Of a stretch of DNA of 5,212 nt, positions 1-5,212 are shown piece by piece. The notes under the pieces were generated by a model that did not search any database, was not told the DNA's origin, and saw only the letters and a list, made by a program, of their open reading frames with translations. Each line of letters begins with the position of its first letter. The stretch's first letter is position 1. Position numbers and translations under genes: made by a program. The DNA comes from Tissierella_B sp964485455 (GTDB lineage Bacteria; Bacillota; Clostridia; Tissierellales; Tissierellaceae): contig CAZAJU010000125.1 of NCBI GenBank assembly GCA_964485455.1, forward strand, positions 1 to 5,212, read 5' to 3'.

Positions 1-312
1 GTAATCATAGCCATAGCTGGAAAGGCAGCACATTTAGCAGGAGTATTAGCAGGAGTATCCCCGCTTCCAGTAATAGGAATACCAGCGAAGTCATCAACAA
101 TGGACGGACTAGACTCATTATTATCAGTGGTTCAAATGCCTAAGGGAGTACCTGTAGCAACAGTGGCAATCGATGGTGGTGAAAATGCAGGACTATTGGC
201 AGTTCAAATCCTTTCAACTAAGTATCCAGAGTTAAGACAAAAGTTTAAGGAATACAAGATAGAACAGGCTGAGGAGATCAAGAAGATAGACTCAGAACTA
301 AATTGGAAGTAA
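1..312 (+). CDS. purE: PurE, N5-carboxyaminoimidazole ribonucleotide mutase (3' part only)
   Basis: The frame is open from base 1 and ends with TAA at 310-312, giving 103 residues. The class I family is about 160-170 residues, so roughly 60 N-terminal residues lie upstream of the window. PurE converts N5-CAIR to CAIR in the cytoplasm, step 6 of purine synthesis; class I enzymes normally work with PurK, which is not in this window. Visible signatures are AGKAAHLAG at fragment residues 6-14, whose His11 matches the conserved active-site histidine, then LPVIGIPAKSS, DGLDSLLSVVQMP and GVPVATVAI, then ENAGLLAVQIL. These fit class I rather than class II (animal or Treponema type). The usual HLPG is HLAG here. 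A lysine/glutamate-rich C-terminal tail follows. The last Lys codon and the stop form the first unit of the heptamer repeat that follows. Identity is very secure. Confidence 0.95.
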   Translation, partial: VIIAIAGKAAHLAGVLAGVSPLPVIGIPAKSSTMDGLDSLLSVVQMPKGVPVATVAIDGGENAGLLAVQILSTKYPELRQKFKEYKIEQAEEIKKIDSELNWK

Positions 313-424
313 GAGGGAATAGTGAACAACTAACAGTGAACAGTGAACAACGAATAACGAACAACTAAAACATAAAAACTTTTAAGCTAGACCCTAGCCA
401 TTGTTCACTATTCACTGTTCATTG
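307..424. repeat. Palindromic heptamer-array element 1 (purE-purM gap)
   Basis: Bases 307-369 can be read as nine consecutive 7-base units: AAGTAAG, AGGGAAT, AGTGAAC, AACTAAC, AGTGAAC, AGTGAAC, AACGAAT, AACGAAC, AACTAAA. On the right, 403-423 holds three units in inverted orientation (GTTCACT, ATTCACT, GTTCATT). The arms are complementary in more than one register. Bases 317-329 are a perfect 13-base inverted repeat of 401-413, and 331-350 match the reverse complement of 401-420 at 18 of 20 positions. The core contains TTTAAGCT at 381-388 and a small hairpin GCTAG/CTAGC (386-390, 394-398) with a 3-base loop. The element fills nearly the whole gap and stops just before the purM ribosome binding site. 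A related element lies before purD. It could be a non-autonomous repeat of the REP or MITE kind, or an intercistronic RNA structure. The repeat structure is directly visible; its function is not known. Confidence 0.85.
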
Positions 425-431
425 AATTAAT

Positions 432-438
432 AAGGAGG
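432..438 (+). promoter_or_regulatory. Ribosome binding site that decides the purM start
   Basis: AAGGAGG ends at base 438. An in-frame ATG at 439 would touch it with no spacer, whereas the ATG at 445 leaves 6 bases. The start at 445 is therefore preferred. Confidence 0.85.
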
Positions 439-444
439 ATGAAA

Positions 445-1479
445 ATGAGTTTAACATATAAGGATGCTGGAGTAGATAAGGAAGCAGGATATAAAGAGGT
501 ACAAATGATAAAGGGCTTAATAAAAAAGACTCATATACCTGGTGTGCTTTCTGATATTGGCGGATTTTCTGGACTTTTTCAACTAGATACTGCTAAATAT
601 AAGGAACCAGTTTTAGTCTCTGGTACAGATGGAGTAGGTACTAAGCTTAGAATTGCTTTTTTAATGGATAAGCATGATACCATAGGTGAGGATGCAGTAG
701 CTATGTGTGCCAACGACATCCTATGCCAGGGTGCAAAACCCCTTATATTTCTTGACTATATTGCAACAGGAAAGCTGGTTCCTGAGAAGATGGCAAGTAT
801 AGTTGAAGGAGTATCCAATGGATGTATTAAGGCAGGCTGTGCCCTAATAGGTGGGGAAACTGCTGAGATGCCTGGTTTTTATGCAGAGGATGAATACGAT
901 GTGGCAGGTTTTTGTGTTGGAGTAGTGGATAAGAGTAAGATAATCAATGGCTCAACAATCCAAGAAGCAGATGTAATATTAGGATTACCATCATCAGGAA
1001 TTCACAGTAATGGTTATTCCCTTGTTAGAAAGATCGTGTTTGAAAAGGAAAATATGAATGTAGATACATTTGTCGAGGAACTTGGAACTACTATAGGAGA
1101 AGAGCTTATAAAGCCTACAAGAATATATGCAAATCCAGTTTGTGATTTGGTTGATAACTTTAATATTAAAGGATTAAGTCATATTACAGGTGGAGGATTC
1201 TATGAAAATATTCCAAGAATGCTTCCTGAAGATTTATCCGCCCATATAAACCCAAAGGTTATCGACACACCAACAATATTCAACCTTCTTCAAAAGTGGG
1301 GGAATATTGAGTTAGATGAAATGTATGGAACCTTTAACATGGGTGTAGGAATGGTTTTGGTAATCTCAAAAGATGACTTAGGTGCTGTTAAAAACTTCTT
1401 TGCACAAAGAAATGAAAAGGTATATGAACTTGGAGAAATAAGAAAGGGCAACAAGGAAGTGGTTTTATGCCACGAATAA
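445..1479 (+). CDS. purM: PurM, phosphoribosylformylglycinamidine cyclo-ligase (AIR synthetase)
   Basis: PurM uses ATP to close FGAM into aminoimidazole ribonucleotide (AIR), step 5 of purine synthesis, as a cytoplasmic homodimer. The protein is 344 residues, normal for the family. Visible motifs are SGTDGVGTKLRIAF (59-72), GEDAVAMCANDIL (81-93), GGETAEMPGFY (137-146 region), GLPSSGIHSNGYSLVRK (180-196), HITGGGFYENIPRML (246-260) and FNMGVGM (297-303). The first three belong to the N-terminal PurM ATP-binding domain and the rest to the C-terminal domain. An in-frame ATG two codons upstream (439) abuts the AAGGAGG and is unlikely to be used. The 3' end overlaps purN by 13 bases, which suggests translational coupling. 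No convincing promoter is seen in the upstream gap, so it is probably co-transcribed with purE. No key motif is missing. Confidence 0.97.
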   Translation: MSLTYKDAGVDKEAGYKEVQMIKGLIKKTHIPGVLSDIGGFSGLFQLDTAKYKEPVLVSGTDGVGTKLRIAFLMDKHDTIGEDAVAMCANDILCQGAKPLIFLDYIATGKLVPEKMASIVEGVSNGCIKAGCALIGGETAEMPGFYAEDEYDVAGFCVGVVDKSKIINGSTIQEADVILGLPSSGIHSNGYSLVRKIVFEKENMNVDTFVEELGTTIGEELIKPTRIYANPVCDLVDNFNIKGLSHITGGGFYENIPRMLPEDLSAHINPKVIDTPTIFNLLQKWGNIELDEMYGTFNMGVGMVLVISKDDLGAVKNFFAQRNEKVYELGEIRKGNKEVVLCHE

Positions 1480-2096
1480 AGATTGGAGTTTTAATATCTG
1501 GAGGTGGCACAAATCTTCAGACTATTATCGACAATACTAAAAACAACTCTATTAATGGTGAAGTGAACCTTGTAATATCAAATAAAAGAGATGCTTATGG
1601 GCTTAAAAGAGCGGAATCTAAAGGCATTGAAAATATGTTTATAGATCCAAAGCTTTTTGCTTCAATGGAGGACTATAATAGAGCATTAATTCAAGAATTT
1701 AAGAGTAGGGGTATTGAGCTTATAGTATTGGCAGGATATCTTAAGGTTCTATCCAAGGAGTTTATTGAGAGTTTTAAATATATTATGAATATCCACCCAT
1801 CTCTAATTCCAAGCTTTTGTGGTAAAGGATATTATGGTGAAAAAGTTCATGAAAAAGTTCTAGAGTATGGAGTAAAAATCACTGGAGCTACGGTTCATTT
1901 TGTAGATGAGGGTACAGATACAGGGCCTATAATACTTCAGGATGTTGTTGAAGTTAAATCCGATGATACAGTTGAGACACTACAAAAAAGGGTTTTAGAG
2001 GTGGAGCATAGATTGTTACCTGAAGCAGTGAGGCTTTTTTGTGACAATAAGTTGAAAATAGAGGGAAGAAGAGTTTTTATTGATAGGAGGGATTAG
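1467..2096 (+). CDS. purN: PurN, phosphoribosylglycinamide formyltransferase (10-formyl-THF dependent)
   Basis: PurN transfers a formyl group from 10-formyltetrahydrofolate to GAR to give FGAR, step 3 of purine synthesis, in the cytoplasm. It has 209 residues, the usual length. The phosphate-binding loop ISGGGTNLQ is at residues 10-18. The catalytic triad of the family (E. coli Asn106, His108, Asp144) is present as Asn108 and His110 in MNIHPSLIPSF and Asp151 in DEGTDTGPII. The segment SFCGKGYYGEKVHEKVLEYGVKITGATVHFVDEG looks typical of clostridial PurN, replacing the PKYPGLH stretch of the E. coli enzyme. The ATG lies inside the 3' end of purM, with AAGGAAG (1453-1459) as ribosome binding site, and the TAG stop directly abuts the purH ATG. 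No folate-independent PurT is seen in the window. Confidence 0.97.
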   Translation: MPRIKIGVLISGGGTNLQTIIDNTKNNSINGEVNLVISNKRDAYGLKRAESKGIENMFIDPKLFASMEDYNRALIQEFKSRGIELIVLAGYLKVLSKEFIESFKYIMNIHPSLIPSFCGKGYYGEKVHEKVLEYGVKITGATVHFVDEGTDTGPIILQDVVEVKSDDTVETLQKRVLEVEHRLLPEAVRLFCDNKLKIEGRRVFIDRRD

Positions 2097-3629
2097 ATGA
2101 GAAGAGCATTGATAAGTGTTTTCTACAAGGACGGAATAGTAGAATTTGTAAAGGAGCTTGTAAGGCTTGATTGGGAAATTATTTCTACTGGAGGTACTTC
2201 AAAGGTTTTAAAGGATGCTGGAGTAAAAGTACTAGAAGTAGAAGAGGTAACCAACTTTCCAGAAATGCTGGATGGACGTGTAAAGACATTAAATCCTTTT
2301 ATTCATGGTGGGCTTTTATATAGAAGGGATAATGATGAGCATGTAGAGAAAGTTAAAGAGATGGAAATCCAAGCCATAGATATGGTAGTAAATAATCTTT
2401 ATCCCTTTGAGGAAACCATAAAAAGAGAGGGAGTAACCCACGAGGAGATTATAGAGAATATCGATATCGGGGGACCTTCTATGATAAGGGCTGCTGCAAA
2501 GAATTATCAGGATGTAATAGTGATTGTAGACCCATCTGATTATTCAAAAGTATTGGATGAGCTTAAAGATGGTGATGTTAGCCTTAAGACTAAGGAATAC
2601 TTAGCTGGTAAGGTATTTAACTATACAGCATATTATGATGGCATGATCTCAGCATATTTCAACAAAATAAACAATGTGGAATTCCCAAAATATATGGCAC
2701 TTCCATTTAAGCATACTCAAGAGCTTAGATATGGTGAGAATCCTCATCAAAATGCAGCCTTCTATAGTGAAACTGGGAAGCTTTCCGGGACACTAGCAGG
2801 TGCAAACCAACTACATGGTAAGGAGTTATCCTTTAACAATATAAATGATGCTAACGGAGCATTAAAGATACTAAAGGAATTTTCAGAGCCTACTGTTGTA
2901 GCTGTTAAACATACTAACCCTTGTGGAATTGGAAGTGGTAAGGAGATATCTGAAGCCTATACTAGAGCCTATGAATGCGACCCGGAATCCATATTTGGTG
3001 GAGTACTTGCTATTAATAGAGAAGTAGATAGTAAAGTTGCAGAAAAGATTAATAGCATTTTTATAGAAATAGTTATGGCACCTTCTTTTAGTGCTGATGC
3101 TCTTGAAATTCTAAAGCAAAAGAAGAATATCCGAATCCTTCAAATTGAGAATATAATGGACAATCAATACCCTGAATATGATTTGAAAAAGGTTCTTGGT
3201 GGTCTCTTATTACAAAATAGGGATACCCAATTATTTAATGAAGAAAATCTTCAAGTGGTTACTGATAAAATTCCTACAGAAGATGAAATGGAAGATCTAA
3301 TCTTTGCTTGGAAAGCAGCTAAAAATATAAACTCCAATGGAGTAGTAATTGCAAAGGAAAAAGGTACAATAGGAATCGGCCTTGGAGAGGTGAATAGGTT
3401 CTGGGCTGTAGAAGAAGCTATAGAAAGAGCAGGAGAAAAGGTTAAAGGAAGCGTAATAGCATCTGATGGATTCTTTCCATTCAGCGATTCCATTGAAGCC
3501 CTTGGAAAAGCTGGAATAGCTGCAATCATCCAACCAGGTGGCTCCGTAAAGGATAATGATGTAATAGAGGCGGCCAATAAGTTGGGCATTTCCATGATAT
3601 TTACGGGAATAAGACACTTTAAACACTAG
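2097..3629 (+). CDS. purH: PurH, bifunctional AICAR transformylase / IMP cyclohydrolase
   Basis: PurH catalyses the last two steps to IMP: formylation of AICAR with 10-formyl-THF, then ring closure of FAICAR. It has 510 residues, close to the roughly 512 of Bacillus PurH. The N-terminal MGS-like cyclohydrolase domain covers about 1-145, with ALISV (4-8), ISTGGTSKVL (29-38), DGRVKTL (59-65), NLYPFEETI (100-108) and IDIGGPSMIRAAAKN (122-136). The transformylase domain follows, with RYGENPHQNAAFY (211-223), VKHTNPCGIG (270-279, holding the catalytic Lys271-His272 pair), FGGVLAIN (300-307), SNGVVIAK (413-420), SDGFFPF (456-462), IIQPGGSVKD (477-486) and a C-terminal RHFKH. Some positions differ from the usual pattern: SVFYKDG for SVSDKTG, KTLNP for KTLHP, and GLGEVNR for GxGQxxR. 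The frame is intact. AGGAGG at 2085-2090 sits 6 bases before the ATG and inside purN, so the two are tightly coupled. Confidence 0.97.
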   Translation: MRRALISVFYKDGIVEFVKELVRLDWEIISTGGTSKVLKDAGVKVLEVEEVTNFPEMLDGRVKTLNPFIHGGLLYRRDNDEHVEKVKEMEIQAIDMVVNNLYPFEETIKREGVTHEEIIENIDIGGPSMIRAAAKNYQDVIVIVDPSDYSKVLDELKDGDVSLKTKEYLAGKVFNYTAYYDGMISAYFNKINNVEFPKYMALPFKHTQELRYGENPHQNAAFYSETGKLSGTLAGANQLHGKELSFNNINDANGALKILKEFSEPTVVAVKHTNPCGIGSGKEISEAYTRAYECDPESIFGGVLAINREVDSKVAEKINSIFIEIVMAPSFSADALEILKQKKNIRILQIENIMDNQYPEYDLKKVLGGLLLQNRDTQLFNEENLQVVTDKIPTEDEMEDLIFAWKAAKNINSNGVVIAKEKGTIGIGLGEVNRFWAVEEAIERAGEKVKGSVIASDGFFPFSDSIEALGKAGIAAIIQPGGSVKDNDVIEAANKLGISMIFTGIRHFKH

Positions 3630-3635
3630 GAAGAT

Positions 3636-3757
3636 AAGTAAGAGGTAAGAGGTAAGAGGGAAAGAACAAAGGGGTCGGTTACTTTTGTTCCTACGGGTTT
3701 AAGCTTTAAAGGCTAGAATTTAAAAACTATTCCATATTCCTTATTCCCTGTTACCTG
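3636..3757. repeat. Palindromic heptamer-array element 2 (purH-purD gap)
   Basis: The left arm holds in-phase 7-base units AAGTAAG, AGGTAAG, AGGTAAG and AGGGAAA (3636-3663). The right arm holds four inverted units, ATTCCAT, ATTCCTT, ATTCCCT and GTTACCT (3729-3756). Bases 3650-3663 match the reverse complement of 3743-3756 at 12 of 14 positions, so the two ends can pair. Inside the arms are a hairpin (3664-3690, listed separately) and a core with TTTAAGCT (3698-3705) and GGCTAG (3711-3716). The same architecture, with different heptamer spelling, occurs in the purE-purM gap. Both elements begin with AAGTAAGAGG and run into a similar TGAWTTAAT stretch just before the next ribosome binding site. 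The repeat pattern is directly visible. Whether it is a mobile repeat or an RNA-level element between cistrons is undecided. Confidence 0.82.
3664..3690. repeat. Hairpin GAACAAA / TTTGTTC with GGGGTCGGTTACT loop
   Basis: GAACAAA at 3664-3670 is a perfect inverted match of TTTGTTC at 3684-3690, separated by a 13-base G-rich loop. The stem is AT-rich and there is no T-run after it, so it is a poor fit to an intrinsic terminator. The loop and stem recall REP-like palindromes often found near IS200/RAYT-type transposases in Firmicutes; that resemblance is from memory and untested. It is nested inside the larger heptamer element. Confidence 0.6.
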
Positions 3758-3777
3758 ATTTAATCGAGGAGGATATT

Positions 3778-5034
3778 ATGAAAGTTTTAGTTATAGGTAG
3801 TGGAGGCAGGGAGCATGCTTTATGCTGGAAAATTGCCCAATCTAATAAGGTTGAGAAGATATACTGCGCTCCAGGAAATGGAGGTACCAGCCTAGTAGCA
3901 GAAAATATCGATATTAAAGCCAATGATATAGATAAACTTTTGGAGTTTGCATACTATAACAAAATAGACCTTACTATAGTAGGACCTGAAGACCCGCTAG
4001 TTCTTGGAATAGTAGATGTATTCGAAGCCCATGGATTAAAAATATTTGGACCAGATAAATTCTGTGCTCAGCTTGAGGGAAGCAAGGAGTTCTCAAAGCA
4101 TTTTATGGAGAAGTATAATGTTCCAACTGCTCGCTACAAAAGCTTTACAGAAATAAATGAGGCTCTTAATGGTCTTGAAGAGTTTTCCTATCCCCTAGTT
4201 ATAAAAGCTGATGGACTTTGCCTTGGTAAGGGCGTTGTGATTTGTCAAACTAAGGATGAAGCTGAATCTACGCTTAAGAATATATTAGAGGAAAGAGTTT
4301 TTGGAGATGAAGGAAATAAGGTTGTTATAGAGGAGTTTCTAGACGGTATAGAGGCTTCACTTCTATGCTTTGTATCAGGAGATAAGATTATACCTATGGA
4401 AAGCGCCAAGGATTATAAGAAGATTTTTGATAATGATTTAGGTCCAAATACAGGTGGGGTAGGCTGTTATTCACCAAGTCCTTTATTTACTAAGGAACTA
4501 AATCAAAAGATTGAGGATAGTGTGCTTAAGAACATTAGTCGCGGTTTAAAATCTGAAAATATGAATTTTAAAGGCATATTATTTATTGGCTTTATGATAG
4601 TTGATAATGAACCTAAGGTCTTAGAGTTCAATGCAAGATTTGGAGATCCCGAGACTGAAGTGTTGATGCCAAGGTTAAAGAGTGATATTGTGGATTTATT
4701 CCAAAAAACTATTGATGGAACTATTGAAAGTTCAGATCTTACTTGGGATGAAAGACCATGCCTTACTGTAGTCATGACTTCAAAAGGATACCCATCTAAC
4801 TACGAAAAAGGATATGGGATAAATATTAATGAATTAGACAAGGATATAATTATATTCCATAATGGAACGAGATTTAATAACAATAATTTGGAGACTAATG
4901 GAGGCAGAGTACTATCTGTTACTTCCCTTGGGGAAAACTTAGATCAAGCTAGAACCCTAATTTATAGAAACTTGAATAATATTTATTTTGAAGGAGCACA
5001 ATACAGGGGTGATATTGGAATTTTGAATTTATAA
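3778..5034 (+). CDS. purD: PurD, phosphoribosylamine-glycine ligase (GAR synthetase)
   Basis: PurD joins glycine to phosphoribosylamine using ATP, giving GAR, step 2 of purine synthesis, in the cytoplasm. The protein is 418 residues, slightly short of the usual 420-430 but complete at both ends. The N domain starts with VLVIGSGGREHAL (3-15), then APGNGGT (31-37) and VGPEDPL (68-74). The ATP-grasp region shows KADGLCLGKGVVI (143-155), VIEEFLDGIEASL (183-195), SAKDYKKIFDNDLGPNTGGVG (209-229) and LEFNARFGDPETEVLMPRL (282-300), whose Glu283 and Asn285 are the expected metal ligands. The C-terminal domain includes MTSKGYPSNYEKG (333-345). The DHKR of many homologues is DYKK here. AGGAGG at 3767-3772 lies 5 bases before the ATG. 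It is last in the purine cluster, separated from purH by a palindromic element, and probably read through from upstream, since no clear promoter was seen in that gap. Confidence 0.97.
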   Translation: MKVLVIGSGGREHALCWKIAQSNKVEKIYCAPGNGGTSLVAENIDIKANDIDKLLEFAYYNKIDLTIVGPEDPLVLGIVDVFEAHGLKIFGPDKFCAQLEGSKEFSKHFMEKYNVPTARYKSFTEINEALNGLEEFSYPLVIKADGLCLGKGVVICQTKDEAESTLKNILEERVFGDEGNKVVIEEFLDGIEASLLCFVSGDKIIPMESAKDYKKIFDNDLGPNTGGVGCYSPSPLFTKELNQKIEDSVLKNISRGLKSENMNFKGILFIGFMIVDNEPKVLEFNARFGDPETEVLMPRLKSDIVDLFQKTIDGTIESSDLTWDERPCLTVVMTSKGYPSNYEKGYGININELDKDIIIFHNGTRFNNNNLETNGGRVLSVTSLGENLDQARTLIYRNLNNIYFEGAQYRGDIGILNL

Positions 5035-5052
5035 ACATTAGATAGAAAGCAC

Positions 5053-5069
5053 TTTTTTGTACTAAAAAA
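5053..5069 (+). terminator. Weak AT-only stem after purD, possible terminator
   Basis: T6 at 5053-5058 and A6 at 5064-5069 can pair around a GTACT loop, with GAAA upstream and TTTC downstream extending it imperfectly. There are no G-C pairs in the stem, so intrinsic termination would be weak. It is the best candidate downstream of purD, and no better one was found before the next gene. Confidence 0.2.
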
Positions 5070-5104
5070 TTTCCAATATTGAGACTATGCAAAAAAAAAG
5101 TTTT

Positions 5105-5147
5105 CTGATATACTACTATGTAGTGCGAAGTTATTATGTGTTATACT
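5105..5147 (+). promoter_or_regulatory. Two tandem extended -10 promoter candidates with an overlapping dyad
   Basis: TGATATACT at 5106-5114 and TGTTATACT at 5139-5147 both fit the extended -10 pattern TGnTATAmT and lie 33 bases apart. The -35 hexamers at 17-base spacing are poor (TATGCA at 5086-5091 and TGTAGT at 5119-5124). Between them sits the perfect dyad ACTAC-TAT-GTAGT (5112-5124), which overlaps the end of the first -10 and the -35 position of the second. A repressor bound there could block both. The position upstream of the TTG-started gene suggests that gene has its own transcription start. This is inferred from motifs only. Confidence 0.5.
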
Positions 5148-5165
5148 CGAATTATTAAAAAATTC

Positions 5166-5179
5166 TGCGATGAATCGCA
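5166..5179. promoter_or_regulatory. TGCGAT-GA-ATCGCA dyad in the leader of the downstream gene
   Basis: This is a perfect 6-base inverted repeat with a 2-base centre, 14 bases before AGGAGG. As RNA a 2-base loop is too tight, so one or more inner pairs would have to open. As DNA it would make a plausible operator half-site pair. It is short enough that chance cannot be excluded. Confidence 0.4.
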
Positions 5180-5193
5180 AATATCCAATACTT

Positions 5194-5199
5194 AGGAGG
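5194..5199 (+). promoter_or_regulatory. Ribosome binding site setting a TTG start
   Basis: AGGAGG is followed after 7 bases by TTG at 5207. No ATG or GTG lies within range after it in the window, so the site points to TTG as the initiation codon. Confidence 0.75.
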
Positions 5200-5206
5200 A
5201 GATAAA

Positions 5207-5212
5207 TTGAAA
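5207..5212 (+). CDS. Start of an unidentified gene (two codons only)
   Basis: Only TTG AAA, read as Met-Lys, is inside the window. The call rests on the AGGAGG 7 bases upstream and on promoter-like sequence before it. Nothing can be said about the product. The 172-base gap and own promoter candidates argue that it is a separate transcription unit from purD, though the lack of a strong terminator leaves read-through possible. Confidence 0.6.

Noticed and set aside
307..369. Heptamer run as a CRISPR array
   Set aside because: Units are 7 bases and contiguous, with no spacers.
439..444. Upstream ATG giving a purM product two residues longer
   Set aside because: It directly abuts AAGGAGG with no spacer; the ATG at 445 has a normal 6-base spacing.
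313..444. Purine riboswitch or intrinsic terminator in the purE-purM gap
   Set aside because: No purine aptamer-like conserved core was recognised, and there is no GC-rich stem followed by a T-run; the gap is explained by the heptamer palindrome.
1839..1860. Direct repeat GAAAAAGTTC twice in purN
   Set aside because: It encodes the EKVHEKV stretch of a normal PurN; a short coincidence of repeated codons.
3251..3626. Two overlapping minus-strand open frames inside purH
   Set aside because: They lie antisense to the well-conserved C-terminal half of PurH and their translations match no family I recognise; they are shadows.
3741..3923. Minus-strand open frame of 60 codons over the purD start
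   Set aside because: It runs antisense to the conserved PurD N-terminus, has no recognisable product, and overlaps the repeat arm.
4503..4775. Minus-strand open frame of 90 codons inside purD
   Set aside because: It is antisense to conserved PurD motifs (NARFGDPETE), with no recognisable domain.
5149..5165. GAATT/AATTC inverted repeat in the last gap
   Set aside because: It is a 5-base AT-rich match in very AT-rich sequence, expected by chance.

Overview
This window carries most of a de novo purine biosynthesis operon, all on the + strand. In order it holds the 3' end of purE (cut by the window edge), purM, purN, purH and purD, followed by an intergenic region and the first two codons of another gene. 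The AT-rich sequence, strong AGGAGG-type ribosome binding sites, a TTG start and the clostridial flavour of the proteins (for example the PurN stretch IHPSLIPSFCGKGYYG) suggest a low-GC Gram-positive anaerobe of the Clostridia. That is inference from composition and protein character, not a species assignment.

Layout: 1-312 purE C-terminal part; 313-444 a gap filled by a palindromic array of 7-base units; 445-1479 purM; 1467-2096 purN, overlapping purM by 13 bases; 2097-3629 purH, whose ATG directly follows the purN stop; 3630-3777 a second gap filled by a related palindromic heptamer array; 3778-5034 purD; 5035-5206 an AT-rich regulatory-looking region with two extended -10 candidates and two short dyads; 5207 onward a TTG-started gene of unknown identity. 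No RNA gene, CRISPR array or transposase gene was seen.

The enzymes cover scattered steps of the route from PRPP to IMP. PurD makes GAR (step 2), PurN formylates it (step 3), PurM closes the imidazole ring (step 5), PurE makes CAIR (step 6), and PurH does the last two steps. The often-seen clostridial order is purE-C-F-M-N-H-D. Here purC and purF are absent between purE and purM, and one of the palindromic elements sits in exactly that place.

The most interesting signal is the pair of intergenic elements. Both consist of in-phase heptamers of the general form A-R-N-K-A-A-N at the left and the complementary pattern at the right, enclosing a short core with TTTAAGCT and CTAG. Both end in nearly the same sequence just before the next gene's ribosome binding site. 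Heptamer spelling differs between the two elements (AGTGAAC versus AGGTAAG or AGGGAAT) while the 7-base period and the dyad are kept. They look like two members of a small dispersed family whose units drift together, either a non-autonomous mobile or REP-like repeat or an intercistronic RNA structure.
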